Source: Aporrectodea caliginosa (lineage: Eukaryota > Annelida > Clitellata > Crassiclitellata > Lumbricidae). From it: a DNA stretch of 64,000 nucleotides. The stretch covers positions 457,074 through 521,073 of the forward strand of contig JACEVL010000096.1 in NCBI GenBank assembly GCA_020284085.1, in the 5' to 3' direction. Made by a program: the position numbers and the translations under genes. The notes beneath the pieces are model-generated. The model was not told the DNA's origin and did not search any database. It was given only the letters and a program-made list of their open reading frames with translations. This document shows, piece by piece, positions 11,196-21,880 of the stretch. Numbering within the stretch: position 1 is the stretch's first letter; each line of letters opens with the position of its first letter.

Positions 11196-12978
11196 GGGTA
11201 GGGCGGGGGAAGATGGACACCGGGGTCAGATGGACACTCGACGGAAAACTCAACGAAACATTCATTTCTAATGTCCATCTTACCCCGTAACTGGGGTAAG
11301 ATGGACAGCATTTATCGACGCGTCGTTTAAACATGCAAAGTCGGGTACCAGTCTACTGAAGGAGGCGTGGCCTATCGATGATCGCCATCTGTAGGAGGAA
11401 AGGTGTGTTTTGACTAAAGTTAAATAAGAAGCTTAGTTAAACGGCTAAGGGAATTGTGTAGGCGGTAATTATTCATCGGCTATGACTAGTATTTTATTTA
11501 ACAGATTTGTATATCGGCTTGTTATTTAGCGCATTAAAACAGACACTTCTTGGTCACATAGGCGGTGTCACTGCCAGTCATACCGAGGGTAGGGTGTCTG
11601 TCCATCTTACCCTACACGAGGTACAAGATGGACACCTGAGGGAGTCATACTTTAATGTAGCCTTAACATCTGCGTCTGCAGCTCATCCAAAACTCATTAG
11701 CCAGAGCCGTCACCAGAACGCCCAAGCATCATCACATCACTCCAATCCTCAAATCACTCCATTGGTTAAAAATCCCAGAGCGAATTCACTTCAAAGTCCT
11801 ATCACTAACCTACAACTCCCTACAACACTCCCAGCCCAGATATCTCCGCGAACTCTTCACCATCCAGCCAACCCGTTCTACCCGATCATCCTCCGTTCTC
11901 ACTCTTTCTAGACCCCCGGTCACTACTCATCTCAAGTTCTCCAACCGAGCAATATCCAACACTGCGCCGCGTCTCTGGAACGATCTACCTCCTGAATTCC
12001 GCACTTTTTCGGTTCCTCCACCATCATCGCCAATCATCCACCATCATCTGCCTCAGGCTCCTCTATCCATCACCCCCAAGGCTTTCCACTCGAAACTAAA
12101 GTCTCTGCTTTTCAAGAACTCTTATCCTGACTCATCTGATCCTGTACCTTCCAATCCTCGACCTAAAAGACACCCGCCTTAACATCTGCTGTGCCCTCTC
12201 TGATCCCCTGGAAACCGGACTCGGACCTCCCTCGGACTACTCTTTTGGACAACCCCTCTGATTAGACGCAGCGCTCGTGAATAAGCTGGTGCCCTGCGCT
12301 TGGCTTTCGAGTGGCGCTTTAGAAGTTTGGAGATTACGATTACGATTACGATTACGATATGACAGTAATATGTTCAATCAGAGAAATTCATCACCCAATT
12401 TAAATTTCACAACGGATAATCCAAAAGATTGTTATTTATATTAACTGTAATTAGGCCCCTCGTTTCTTTTTGGCAGTTCATATTGCATACTGCTATGTAC
12501 AGTTCACAGTTTGTTAGAAACAGAAGAATTGGTGTCCATCTTACCCCAGGAAAGTGTTACGTACGGTACTTTAGGCTATGGTTGGTTAAATACCTTGTTT
12601 TAGGCACATGACTCAATCTCTGAACAATTCCATGCGGTGTTGTGCTTTCTGCAGATTGTTATTTAGCGCATTAAAAGAAAATAAAGCTGAAACTTTAAGT
12701 AAATGCAGTATTGTAGACCTGCAGATCCACCTGTCCATCTTACCTCTACATGATGTCCATCTTACCCCCGTTCGATGTACAAGATGGACACCTGAGGGGG
12801 TCATACTTGAATGTATATGACAGAAATATGTTCAATCAGAGAAGATTGTTTGCTGCTGGTTAACAATACTATAATACTTGACTTTCAAAAAATGTTTAAA
12901 AGCGTGTCAAAAAGTTGATAATTATTGTCATTATTGATAAAACAGTGCTTAAGGTGTCCATCTTCCCCCACCCTACCC
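11196..12978. mobile_element. TA-flanked TIR DNA transposon, non-autonomous
   Basis: The left end GGGTAGGGCGGGGGAAGATG GACACC is mirrored at the right end by GGTGTCCATCTTCCCCCACC CTACCC. Both are flanked by TA (11194-11195 and 12979-12980), as expected for a TA-targeting (Tc1/mariner-like) transposon. The interior repeats GTCCATCTTACCCC and its complement several times, including a hairpin near 11270-11307. Blocks near 11518-11660 and 12655-12850 are related (TTGTTATTTAGCGCATTAAA), so the core was duplicated. No transposase frame is seen. Confidence 0.7.
11665..12358 (+). mobile_element. LINE 3' end with (GATTAC)-type tail, nested in the TIR element
   Basis: Translation gives RIHFKVLSLTYNSL, RYLRELFTIQPTRSTRSSS and NTAPRLWNDLPPEFRTFS, a LINE ORF2 C-terminus. 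The 3' tail is a (ATTACG)n array at 12331-12358. An uninterrupted version of the insertion site (TGAATGTATATGACAG) is present at 12812-12825, giving its position. The same LINE family occurs reversed at 22752-23040 and 25072-25360. Confidence 0.65.
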
Positions 12979-13206
12979 TATCGTATCATATTCAATCTAT
13001 CGCCCCCAGGAAATAGGGATATCACGAATTATTACGGTACATTTACGAACAGTACATACAAAAGTCCATTCTGTTCAATCTCCAATGTAAAAGGTTAGTT
13101 TTGAAAAGCATGAGAAAGCAAAGGAAGTTATTTCCCAGTTGGAATCAATCTACTTGGATGCACCTTTGGCACGAATGTCAATGTTTAACAATGAAGCACC
13201 GATAGG

Positions 13207-14310
13207 TTAATACAAGTGTATAGGCCTATGTGTAGGCAGCACTTTGTCGCCATTGTAAGCTTGGGTGCCGGATGGGTCGCCTTGTCGGTCTCGACCTCGG
13301 CTTACCCCAAAACTTAGAGTTTGTTCCCACTGAGAAGTGGACAGGCTTTCTCCTCTGGCGCCCGCCATCGGTGAGGGGCTCTGGCTTCCATGCGCCAGGG
13401 AATCCCGTTCACCTTCAGTGGGCAGTTGGTTCACTCGAGTCAGACCGGGCGCTACTCCGCTCTGTTGAGTTACCCGAGTTACTGCAACCCCATCTGGACC
13501 GGTCACGTGATGGACGGAAGTTAGCCACGGGTCCGGCAATTCCCTTTCAAAAGAGGGGGGGACATACAAAGGAAATCCCACATTGTGCATTGTAAGGTAA
13601 TCTGGACGACTCTTCCCTTGTAGTCGTTTGCTAACCCTTACCACAGGCTGAGCTGCACTGGTTCCCCGTTCCGACTCATCTTCCCGTCCATCATTTAATC
13701 TCGAGGTGTCAGTGGCAAGTGCATACGGGGGTGCTCCTGATTGGTGGTCAGATACCCGTCCTTCCGACGGATATGGGTTCGAACCTCGGTCCATTACCTC
13801 CTCACCCTCCTCTTCCACTTCTCTCCTTTGTATCGCCTCAACAAGCAAGTTCACACTGTCGTTACTCTCAGCTTGCCGATAAATAACAGATCCAATAATG
13901 TCTTCTGCATTATTCTGTCTTTTTCTCATGTCCTCTTGCTTCTCTGTCAGTTCATTTACTCGTCTCGTCAAGTCGGTTAATCCATCTGTCAAGTCCTGTT
14001 GTCCGGTTAACATATCACGTAGTTTCATAGTCAAATCTCTCTGACCTCTACTCAGCTCATTCTGTCCATTCGACAATGCATTCTGTCCCTCTGACATCTC
14101 TCGCAATTTGCCCGTCACGTCTTTCTGTCCTTTATTTAATTCGTTCTGCCCTTTATTTAATTCGCCGAAATTCTGTTCCATTTTACTCAGGATTAAATCT
14201 AAACCCGAGACAGGCAATTCTCGGGGCAGCATTTCCTTCCCCTTACTTTGTCTAGTTTCTTCGTCTTCTTCTTCCAATAAACCCTCCATAGACGGAGACA
14301 GACGAGACAT
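13207..14310 (-). CDS. LTR element ORF1, left copy (coiled-coil protein, 367 codons)
   Basis: Begins MSRLSPSMEGLLEEEDEETR. Residues about 45-150 are iterated GQNELxxGQ / DLTxxLxDL units typical of a long coiled coil, followed by a polar, low-complexity half. The last ~37 residues (after SQWEQT) lie outside the repeat and differ from the other copy, so the true C-terminus is uncertain. Position before gag suggests an N-terminal Gag segment, but I do not recognise its fold. Confidence 0.5.
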   Translation of the reverse strand: MSRLSPSMEGLLEEEDEETRQSKGKEMLPRELPVSGLDLILSKMEQNFGELNKGQNELNKGQKDVTGKLREMSEGQNALSNGQNELSRGQRDLTMKLRDMLTGQQDLTDGLTDLTRRVNELTEKQEDMRKRQNNAEDIIGSVIYRQAESNDSVNLLVEAIQRREVEEEGEEVMDRGSNPYPSEGRVSDHQSGAPPYALATDTSRLNDGREDESERGTSAAQPVVRVSKRLQGKSRPDYLTMHNVGFPLYVPPSFERELPDPWLTSVHHVTGPDGVAVTRVTQQSGVAPGLTRVNQLPTEGERDSLAHGSQSPSPMAGARGESLSTSQWEQTLSFGVSRGRDRQGDPSGTQAYNGDKVLPTHRPIHLY

Positions 14311-15379
14311 GATTTTTTAGATTATATTATTAAAGCATTGACAATATACTGATGATTTTATATATCTTAAACTAAGTTAGATTACAGCTATACGAATTCT
14401 GTCTCTAGATTTTGAATACTAATTAGGTTTATGTTTATCTTTTATGTTTATCCTATAGAAATATGCAGCCAATTGATTATTCAGATCTACTTAACATTCA
14501 TGGGTCCCCTCAGACTTGGGCGGGTTAGGCAGCGGAAGGCGGTCGCAGTCTGGGCGTTGGCCGAGAGTGCTCGGCTCACAGCGGTAGAAGTGATCGAGGG
14601 AAAATCCGTTGCAAGTTTCCCGTCGTAACGCGTCACCTGAACTCAGCTGAGGCAGATTCACCATAGACAGAAACTTATCCCAGTCTTTGAACTTTTCTTT
14701 ATCGACCTTTCGTCCTTTTCGCACAGAATTCAGATCCGTCTTTCTTGGAATTGAATTATATCCTCCATTCGAACAGATTTCGATATTCACGAATATAAAC
14801 TACACCACGTACAATTCTTTCCTTTCTTTACCTACGATGCCTCACGATCAGACACATCAGTCGCTTGCTATCGCTTCACGGTATATATACATTCGACGAT
14901 TTACACAACTAGTCGAATATTCCACATACACAATTATATCCAGTCTTCCACGTCCAAACCTAGGCGAATCTCTAATTACACCGTTCTCGGTTTTACGTCG
15001 AAGAATTTCACTCGCTTTACACTCGTCGCATTCGACATCAAACGATACGCTCTCACTAGCTCGTTTCACGATACACGGCCGACTTTTACGTGGCTAATCG
15101 GTATATCCACGGGCAACAGAATCCTTTTTCTTTTCGACGTTGAAATCACCTGCTAATCCGACAGGACTTTCACGTTTAAGATTTCTCAGGACTGCGCAAA
15201 TTGCGGTCGTTGGACAGTTATTTTATAGGACGCTCCGTCGGTTGCAACCTGCAGACGGGTCGCTCCAGCCAATCAGCGGCCTCGCACCTACAGCTGTGTT
15301 TTGCTGCGACTGGGCGTCGGTTTTGGCAGCAGTGATGATGATGGCAATACTCAGGGAATATTTTTAGAAAATATTCACA
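13319..15379 (-). repeat. Direct repeat copy 2 (LTR plus first ORF)
   Basis: Nearly identical to 18603-20661. Differences seen: one C present here and lost near 19039, one T lost near 19598, and a T/A change near 14446 versus 19727. It carries a TATA-like GTATATATAC at 14881 and a 99-codon frame at 14790-14491. The exact LTR 3' boundary and primer binding site could not be fixed by eye. Confidence 0.75.
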
Positions 15380-15725
15380 TTCACCTCGACCAACTGAAGA
15401 TAGGCCTACTCTTGAAGGCATATCTGAATATGATGGCGCGTCTCACTTACTTATGACGTGGCATCTTATTCGCTATAAGGGTCACTTAGTTAACTGGCTG
15501 CAATGCTTTTAAACAATTCTACTTAATGTCTACATAAGCACGTTTTAATCTAATGTCATTCGACATTGCTTCTAAATTAGCATTCATTTGACTAAACATA
15601 ATACTACGAAAATGTCACTACATTCTACAGTAAGCATTTAACTCTACAAGAGAACACAACAATTAATAATTGGTTGGTCTTTCTCAAGACCACAGAATCC
15701 AGAATAGAGTCTGTTCCTTTCACGT
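15380..15725 (-). other. LTR element 3' internal non-coding segment
   Basis: Between the end of the gag-protease frame and the second repeat. It ends in a short purine-rich stretch (GGTCGAGGTGAA on the minus strand) immediately before TGTG, a plausible polypurine tract. Confidence 0.45.
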
Positions 15726-18614
15726 TCACTCGGCGTCACGGAAGCGTGCGGGCAAGCGAAGTTCACGCTTGGGTGGTGACGTCATCGGCACATCCCCGTC
15801 ATCTTCGTCTTCTAGGAAAGGCGAAGGGTCATCCATCAGTTCTTCTACGTCTCCTTGGAGCGTCCACGGATCGTTGAAAAACTCTCGGCGGAATTGCGGT
15901 TGACAGGTTGATTGGAACCCATCACGTCTCCATTCTCTCGGTTCGTCTGTATCGGGCTGCAAGGCTGGCGGTTGTCGTCCAAGCACTTGTTTCACAGGCG
16001 TTTCCATCTCTGTCTCCTCGTCAGTCAGCAGAACGTCGGTAACACCAGGGTCCCATTCGTTTGACGAGAAAGTTGAACGATGCTTCATCGGGCTCGTCCG
16101 TACTTCCTCTCCATATTCGTCTGGGTCATCCTCTGAGTCGGATTCCCACAAAAGTTTTATCCTGGTCTCCTCATCGTCACCTGGGGACATCTGGCGACTG
16201 TTTGGACATCTCGCTGTTCGTCCTTCTTCTGCTGCGCGTTCAATAGATGTCGCCTCTGCGAACTCCCATTGCACACTTCTCTTCGGTCTCATCGTCGGAT
16301 TCGGGGAACGAAGCGTCAAAGTTCTGTTTCTTTCTGGAAGCATTTCATCGGCTACCGGTTTTCCAGTATTCAATACCATCCTGGGCTGAGTTACCAGTTG
16401 TGCTCGGTTGGTCGTTACGTTGCGTCGGTTTGTGCAGGCAGCTACCTTCCTTGTTGGCGTGACTCGATGGCAGCGTGAGGCGTGATTCAGAAAGTGAATC
16501 GGCGTTCGCTGGCCATCTAATTCAATCCAGTTTTCGTTTACGGGCCAAACCATGTTCTGTTGCTTCATAAATTGGTAACCGAATATTAATTCATCCATTT
16601 GTGAAGACAGTAGAGCGGGTACATTGTACGTTTTGCCGTTCAGTTGTACACGAAGAGTGGTTTGTCCATCGATTTCAATTTCACTATGGTTTGCTGCAAT
16701 CACGGTTTGGTTCGACGGGCGAATGTCCTCGGCACGGACTAGCTTCGTTGCACAAATTGTCATCTCTGAACCTGTATCCAGGAGGCCGAAAGTATCCCGA
16801 CCGTTCATCCGTACTTTCACATAGGCACTCGACACTCCAGGGATGAATCGTACTGCTCGCGTTTCGGCAACGTTTGGACCAAAATTACCAGAAAAGTCTC
16901 TTGGGTGATTATAGGCCTGGAATTGTTCTCTTGGGAATGGACATTGGTTCCGTAGATGGGAGTCCTGATTACAATTCCAACAGCGACGTTGATTGTACTG
17001 GCTTCTATTGTTATTGTTATTGTATTGGTTCCGTTGTTGTGAATTTGGGCTGCTGTGCACACGAGGGGAGTATGTATTTCCAAGAGGTCGCACTGCGGTG
17101 ACGTCATTCGTTCGGTTGCGGAGTAGTTGCTGCAGGCTCTTTTCTAGCGCGTTCATTCGTTTATCCATTTGTTGACTATCACTGTTTGAAGTCGTTTCTT
17201 TTATTGTTTTTATTCTACCCGACGCTCTATGCTGATCTTTATTTTGTTCTGCCTCTGATAGTCCGTAACTTTGAATTCTAAGAGCATATTTGTAGGCTTG
17301 TTGAAGATTACAAGGCTCTTTGTCAAGAATGCGTATTGCAAGAGACCGGTCAGAAAGTGCATCCAAGAAAACTTTCGTCGCCACAGCTTCTCGGTGGTCT
17401 GTTTGTTTTCCTGGGAAAGCCATATTTGTTAGGCGCGTTATATCTGTTACTAACTCACCTAACGATTCACGGTCGCGCTGTTTGCGGGTGAAAAGTTGAG
17501 TCTGATAAAGAATTTTCTCCTCTTCTGTTCCGAACCGCAGTTTCAACTTCTGTATCAGTTCATCTGAAGTCAGAATTTCATCAGGTTCACCTTCACAGAT
17601 CAAATGACTCGCCTCGTCAGTAAGAGCGCACGTCAAATAATTAACAGCCTCTGAATCACTCCAAAAATTCTGTTGTTTACATATAGCAAACTTTTTCAGA
17701 AAAATGCCCAACGGTGTTTTTCCAGAATACGAATCCAGTTTAATTTGTCGTCCTTTACTGTTCTGTGACACTGAAACAGGAGCGGCAGCGTTATTTCCTC
17801 TCAGCGTTGTCGGCGGTTCAACAGAGTTAGTAAGTAAGTCAGACACGACGGTTTGCGTAGCGGTCGACGTTTTGGGGACGACGGCGTACATCTGTGGAGG
17901 CGGTTCTGTGTTCGTTCTAACACAGGGTATCCAATCTCCATCTCTCGTGTTAGACCAGACAGGCAGAAATCGTTCGGCAGAATATGGCGGTATCCCAGCG
18001 CGTTCTGGCGTCGAACCCAGTACATCAGCTTGACAGTACATCGGCAGTGCATTCTGTCGAACGCTGTGACTGATCGTAGCGGTAACAGAAGGAACGTAGG
18101 AGCGACTGTTCAGGAATTCTTGGTTACGAGAATAATCCAGTCCTGATGTAACGTAACGCGATGGCAACGAAGAGTACGTCATCTGCTGTAGACTCTCGCG
18201 ATGCGTGATCGGGTATCGGCTGTGATTGACAGTTCTCGTAAAATCCACCGAAGGCATCCTTCCAGCAGATTCTTGCAGAGTATTATTATTATTATTATTA
18301 AATCGTGGGGCAGCCTCATGATTCAAATTCGCATTCAGCATTATATTTCTTGATTCCCGTAACTGATCATTTGAAATTCTTTGCGTATTCATATCAGTTC
18401 CATTGACAAATGCCAGGGAATCGTTCTGCACAGGGCCGTCGTTAATCATGTAGTGTCCTCTACCGAATGCAGTGGACATTACTTCATTATTTCTGTTTTG
18501 TGGGCCCCTCTCAACCCATACATTTGAAATCGGCTGTGTATTTCTATTTTCATTTAAATTCACTCTTTCTCTCTCATTTTCAATGTTTGCATGACCGTAG
18601 ATGTTTGTTCCCAC
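15726..18614 (-). CDS. LTR element Gag-protease polyprotein, pol deleted (962 codons)
   Basis: The N-terminal ~285 residues are Asn/Arg-rich. Residues about 288-450 are a retrotransposon Gag (capsid-like) domain including KLKLRFGTEEEKILYQTQLF and ESLGELVTDITRLTNMAF. A CCHC zinc knuckle CWNCNQDSHLRNQC lies near 543-556 and an aspartic protease DTGSEM near 612. The C-terminus is acidic and ends PPKRELRLPARFRD, which resembles the tail of Ty3-type Pol polyproteins, so RT, RNase H and integrase appear to have been excised between the protease and the tail with the frame preserved. Expressed protein could still form particles; this is inference. Confidence 0.75.
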   Translation of the reverse strand: MGTNIYGHANIENERERVNLNENRNTQPISNVWVERGPQNRNNEVMSTAFGRGHYMINDGPVQNDSLAFVNGTDMNTQRISNDQLRESRNIMLNANLNHEAAPRFNNNNNNTLQESAGRMPSVDFTRTVNHSRYPITHRESLQQMTYSSLPSRYVTSGLDYSRNQEFLNSRSYVPSVTATISHSVRQNALPMYCQADVLGSTPERAGIPPYSAERFLPVWSNTRDGDWIPCVRTNTEPPPQMYAVVPKTSTATQTVVSDLLTNSVEPPTTLRGNNAAAPVSVSQNSKGRQIKLDSYSGKTPLGIFLKKFAICKQQNFWSDSEAVNYLTCALTDEASHLICEGEPDEILTSDELIQKLKLRFGTEEEKILYQTQLFTRKQRDRESLGELVTDITRLTNMAFPGKQTDHREAVATKVFLDALSDRSLAIRILDKEPCNLQQAYKYALRIQSYGLSEAEQNKDQHRASGRIKTIKETTSNSDSQQMDKRMNALEKSLQQLLRNRTNDVTAVRPLGNTYSPRVHSSPNSQQRNQYNNNNNRSQYNQRRCWNCNQDSHLRNQCPFPREQFQAYNHPRDFSGNFGPNVAETRAVRFIPGVSSAYVKVRMNGRDTFGLLDTGSEMTICATKLVRAEDIRPSNQTVIAANHSEIEIDGQTTLRVQLNGKTYNVPALLSSQMDELIFGYQFMKQQNMVWPVNENWIELDGQRTPIHFLNHASRCHRVTPTRKVAACTNRRNVTTNRAQLVTQPRMVLNTGKPVADEMLPERNRTLTLRSPNPTMRPKRSVQWEFAEATSIERAAEEGRTARCPNSRQMSPGDDEETRIKLLWESDSEDDPDEYGEEVRTSPMKHRSTFSSNEWDPGVTDVLLTDEETEMETPVKQVLGRQPPALQPDTDEPREWRRDGFQSTCQPQFRREFFNDPWTLQGDVEELMDDPSPFLEDEDDGDVPMTSPPKRELRLPARFRDAE

Positions 18615-19593
18615 TGAGAAGTGGACAGGCTTTCTCCTCTGGCGCCCGCCATCGGTGAGGGGCTCTGGCTTCCATGCGCCAGGGAATCCCGTTCACCTTC
18701 AGTGGGCAGTTGGTTCACTCGAGTCAGACCGGGCGCTACTCCGCTCTGTTGAGTTACCCGAGTTACTGCAACCCCATCTGGACCGGTCACGTGATGGACG
18801 GAAGTTAGCCACGGGTCCGGCAATTCCCTTTCAAAAGAGGGGGGGACATACAAAGGAAATCCCACATTGTGCATTGTAAGGTAATCTGGACGACTCTTCC
18901 CTTGTAGTCGTTTGCTAACCCTTACCACAGGCTGAGCTGCACTGGTTCCCCGTTCCGACTCATCTTCCCGTCCATCATTTAATCTCGAGGTGTCAGTGGC
19001 AAGTGCATACGGGGGTGCTCCTGATTGGTGGTCAGATACCGTCCCTCCGACGGATATGGGTTCGAACCTCGGTCCATTACCTCCTCACCCTCCTCTTCCA
19101 CTTCTCTCCTTTGTATCGCCTCAACAAGCAAGTTCACACTGTCGTTACTCTCAGCTTGCCGATAAATAACAGATCCAATAATGTCTTCTGCATTATTCTG
19201 TCTTTTTCTCATGTCCTCTTGCTTCTCTGTCAGTTCATTTACTCGTCTCGTCAAGTCGGTTAATCCATCTGTCAAGTCCTGTTGTCCGGTTAACATATCA
19301 CGTAGTTTCATAGTCAAATCTCTCTGACCTCTACTCAGCTCATTCTGTCCATTCGACAATGCATTCTGTCCCTCTGACATCTCTCGCAATTTGCCCGTCA
19401 CGTCTTTCTGTCCTTTATTTAATTCGTTCTGCCCTTTATTTAATTCGCCGAAATTCTGTTCCATTTTACTCAGGATTAAATCTAAACCCGAGACAGGCAA
19501 TTCTCGGGGCAGCATTTCCTTCCCCTTACTTTGTCTAGTTTCTTCGTCTTCTTCTTCCAATAAACCCTCCATAGACGGAGACAGACGAGACAT
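18560..19593 (-). pseudogene. LTR element ORF1, right copy, frameshifted
   Basis: Same start as the left copy, but a single C is missing near 19039 relative to the left copy. The frame runs 204 codons (19593-18979) and resumes as a second frame (to 18560). The resumed frame overlaps the gag-protease ORF by 55 nt in a different frame, an arrangement that in an intact element would call for -1 frameshifting. No canonical slippery heptamer was seen. Confidence 0.5.
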
Positions 19594-20661
19594 GATTTTT
19601 AGATTATATTATTAAAGCATTGACAATATACTGATGATTTTATATATCTTAAACTAAGTTAGATTACAGCTATACGAATTCTGTCTCTAGATTTTGAATA
19701 CTAATTAGGTTTATGTTTATCTTTTAAGTTTATCCTATAGAAATATGCAGCCAATTGATTATTCAGATCTACTTAACATTCATGGGTCCCCTCAGACTTG
19801 GGCGGGTTAGGCAGCGGAAGGCGGTCGCAGTCTGGGCGTTGGCCGAGAGTGCTCGGCTCACAGCGGTAGAAGTGATCGAGGGAAAATCCGTTGCAAGTTT
19901 CCCGTCGTAACGCGTCACCTGAACTCAGCTGAGGCAGATTCACCATAGACAGAAACTTATCCCAGTCTTTGAACTTTTCTTTATCGACCTTTCGTCCTTT
20001 TCGCACAGAATTCAGATCCGTCTTTCTTGGAATTGAATTATATCCTCCATTCGAACAGATTTCGATATTCACGAATATAAACTACACCACGTACAATTCT
20101 TTCCTTTCTTTACCTACGATGCCTCACGATCAGACACATCAGTCGCTTGCTATCGCTTCACGGTATATATACATTCGACGATTTACACAACTAGTCGAAT
20201 ATTCCACATACACAATTATATCCAGTCTTCCACGTCCAAACCTAGGCGAATCTCTAATTACACCGTTCTCGGTTTTACGTCGAAGAATTTCACTCGCTTT
20301 ACACTCGTCGCATTCGACATCAAACGATACGCTCTCACTAGCTCGTTTCACGATACACGGCCGACTTTTACGTGGCTAATCGGTATATCCACGGGCAACA
20401 GAATCCTTTTTCTTTTCGACGTTGAAATCACCTGCTAATCCGACAGGACTTTCACGTTTAAGATTTCTCAGGACTGCGCAAATTGCGGTCGTTGGACAGT
20501 TATTTTATAGGACGCTCCGTCGGTTGCAACCTGCAGACGGGTCGCTCCAGCCAATCAGCGGCCTCGCACCTACAGCTGTGTTTTGCTGCGACTGGGCGTC
20601 GGTTTTGGCAGCAGTGATGATGATGGCAATACTCAGGGAATATTTTTAGAAAATATTCACA
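18603..20661 (-). repeat. Direct repeat copy 1 (LTR plus first ORF)
   Basis: Same sequence as 13319-15379 at an offset of 5282-5284 bp. The minus strand starts TGTGAATATTTTC. TATA-like GTATATATAC is at 20163-20172, a likely LTR promoter element. Confidence 0.75.
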
Positions 20662-20937
20662 GTATGGTACTTTAAAGGTGCTAGTTTAAGCAGGGCCGTA
20701 GCGAGGCCTGTTCCTCTGCCTCCGTGGCACAGGGTGCAACTCAAGAGGGGCGAAACTTTTGAGACGGAATGATTTAATTATTTGAACTAATAGGCCTAAC
20801 TCTTATCTCTGGGGCGCGGAGGTCTTATAGTGGAGGAACGTGCCTGTGCATTTTTCTCCAGTCATTTCAAGTTGATGTACACGTTTCGTTTTCACTACCA
20901 ATTTGAAGGTAATGGTCTGTAGATCAACATTCGTCCA

Positions 20938-21456
20938 AAATGGAGTGTCGACGACAGTTGCAAATTCCTCCATGAGGGATGGCACCTCGTGCATCAACTT
21001 TCAGCTATGAAAAGGATGTGTACATCACTGCAGGTGATGAAGTCCATCATGTAGGAAACAGTCAACCAATGGAGCAATGCAACCATGAAGAAGCAGACAC
21101 TCGTGTCCTTATTCAAACATGGTCACTTGGGATGGTTCATACCGGAGATACTGATGTTGTCTTAATTCTGTTGAGTAATTTCCATCATATCAAGGCTCTG
21201 AATCCTGCTGCAGAAATCTGGATCTCCTTCAAAGCGGGAAAGACAACTAGAATGATCTCCCTGAACAACATCGCCTCAAACCTTGAAACTACAACGTGTA
21301 AAGCAATGGCCTCTTTCACGCATTTACAGGATCAGACACTCGCGTCCTTATTCAAAGTCTTCGTTCAAGTTCAATGGTAAGCGATACTGCTGCAAGTTGA
21401 TGCACGAAGTGCCATCCCTCATGGAGGAATTTGCAACTGTCGTCGACACTCCATTT
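20938..21456. repeat. About 60-bp inverted repeat around the broken gene
   Basis: GTTGCAAATTCCTCCATGAG at about 20957 is the reverse complement of CTCATGGAGGAATTTGCAAC at 21419. The matching arms are roughly 20938-20999 and 21396-21456. Confidence 0.6.
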
Positions 21457-21880
21457 CAAACATCGCCAAGGCTGAAAGAAGTGGCAGCGAAATTCGTCTG
21501 TAGGCTGTACTCCAATGACTCCAACGATGACATTGACGTTGACCTCGTCCGAATGAAGGTGTTCTCACAGAAGACTAGGGACGTGAAGAGAATTCCCCCA
21601 ACAACCGATGCTGTGGATCAACATCTCAAAAGAAGTGTATTCCAAGCGAGCATATGGACAACAGCTCATAGGTCCATGATGCCTTTGAACAACCCTACTA
21701 ATCATGGGTGGAAGGAAGAGGAAGGCAAGCTGCTTCCCACATGGACCTCGCTGCACCTCGCCAGGGATGTATTCCACCTGGATGTGAAGTGCACTTGCAC
21801 AAGTACCTGCTCTCTCTGCAAGTGCATGAAGGCAAAATTGAAATGCACACGTCTTTGCAAGTATTTATGTATGTATGTAT
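20979..21880 (+). pseudogene. Broken copy of an 'NHEEADTR' multicopy invertebrate gene family
   Basis: The first frame (20979-21380) has EQCNHEEADTRVLIQTWS, HTGDTDVVLILLSNFHHI and ALNPAAEIWISFKAGK. The second frame (to about 21880) has QKTRDVKRIPPTTDAVDQHL and a Cys-rich C-terminus CTCTSTCSLCKCMKAKLKC. These blocks recur in a widespread, uncharacterised invertebrate gene family of probable mobile origin. The expected block joining the two halves is missing and the frame shifts near 21350, so this copy is dead. Confidence 0.6.

Larger units (their letters stand above)
13207..20661 (-). mobile_element. Ty3-like LTR retroelement with duplicated first segment, lacking pol
   Basis: Order on the minus strand: repeat copy 1 (20661-18603), gag-protease ORF (18614-15726), purine-rich GAGGTGAA next to the second repeat, repeat copy 2 (15379-13319), then about 110 bp to 13207. 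The repeats begin TGTGAATATT, the TG expected at an LTR start. Both repeats extend well beyond a normal LTR into the first ORF, so this looks like a tandem or recombined element (LTR-ORF1-gag/PR-LTR-ORF1). No reverse transcriptase, RNase H or integrase is encoded anywhere, so it is non-autonomous. Confidence 0.7.

Noticed and set aside
13272..13595. Plus-strand frames opposite the LTR element ORFs (also 18601-18879, 14687-15097, 19969-20379)
   Set aside because: They duplicate exactly in both repeat copies and are shadows of minus-strand coding or LTR sequence; no independent motif.
15726..18614. Host Gag-derived (domesticated) gene
   Set aside because: It sits between near-identical direct repeats with a purine tract, so it is a recent retroelement, though later exaptation cannot be excluded.
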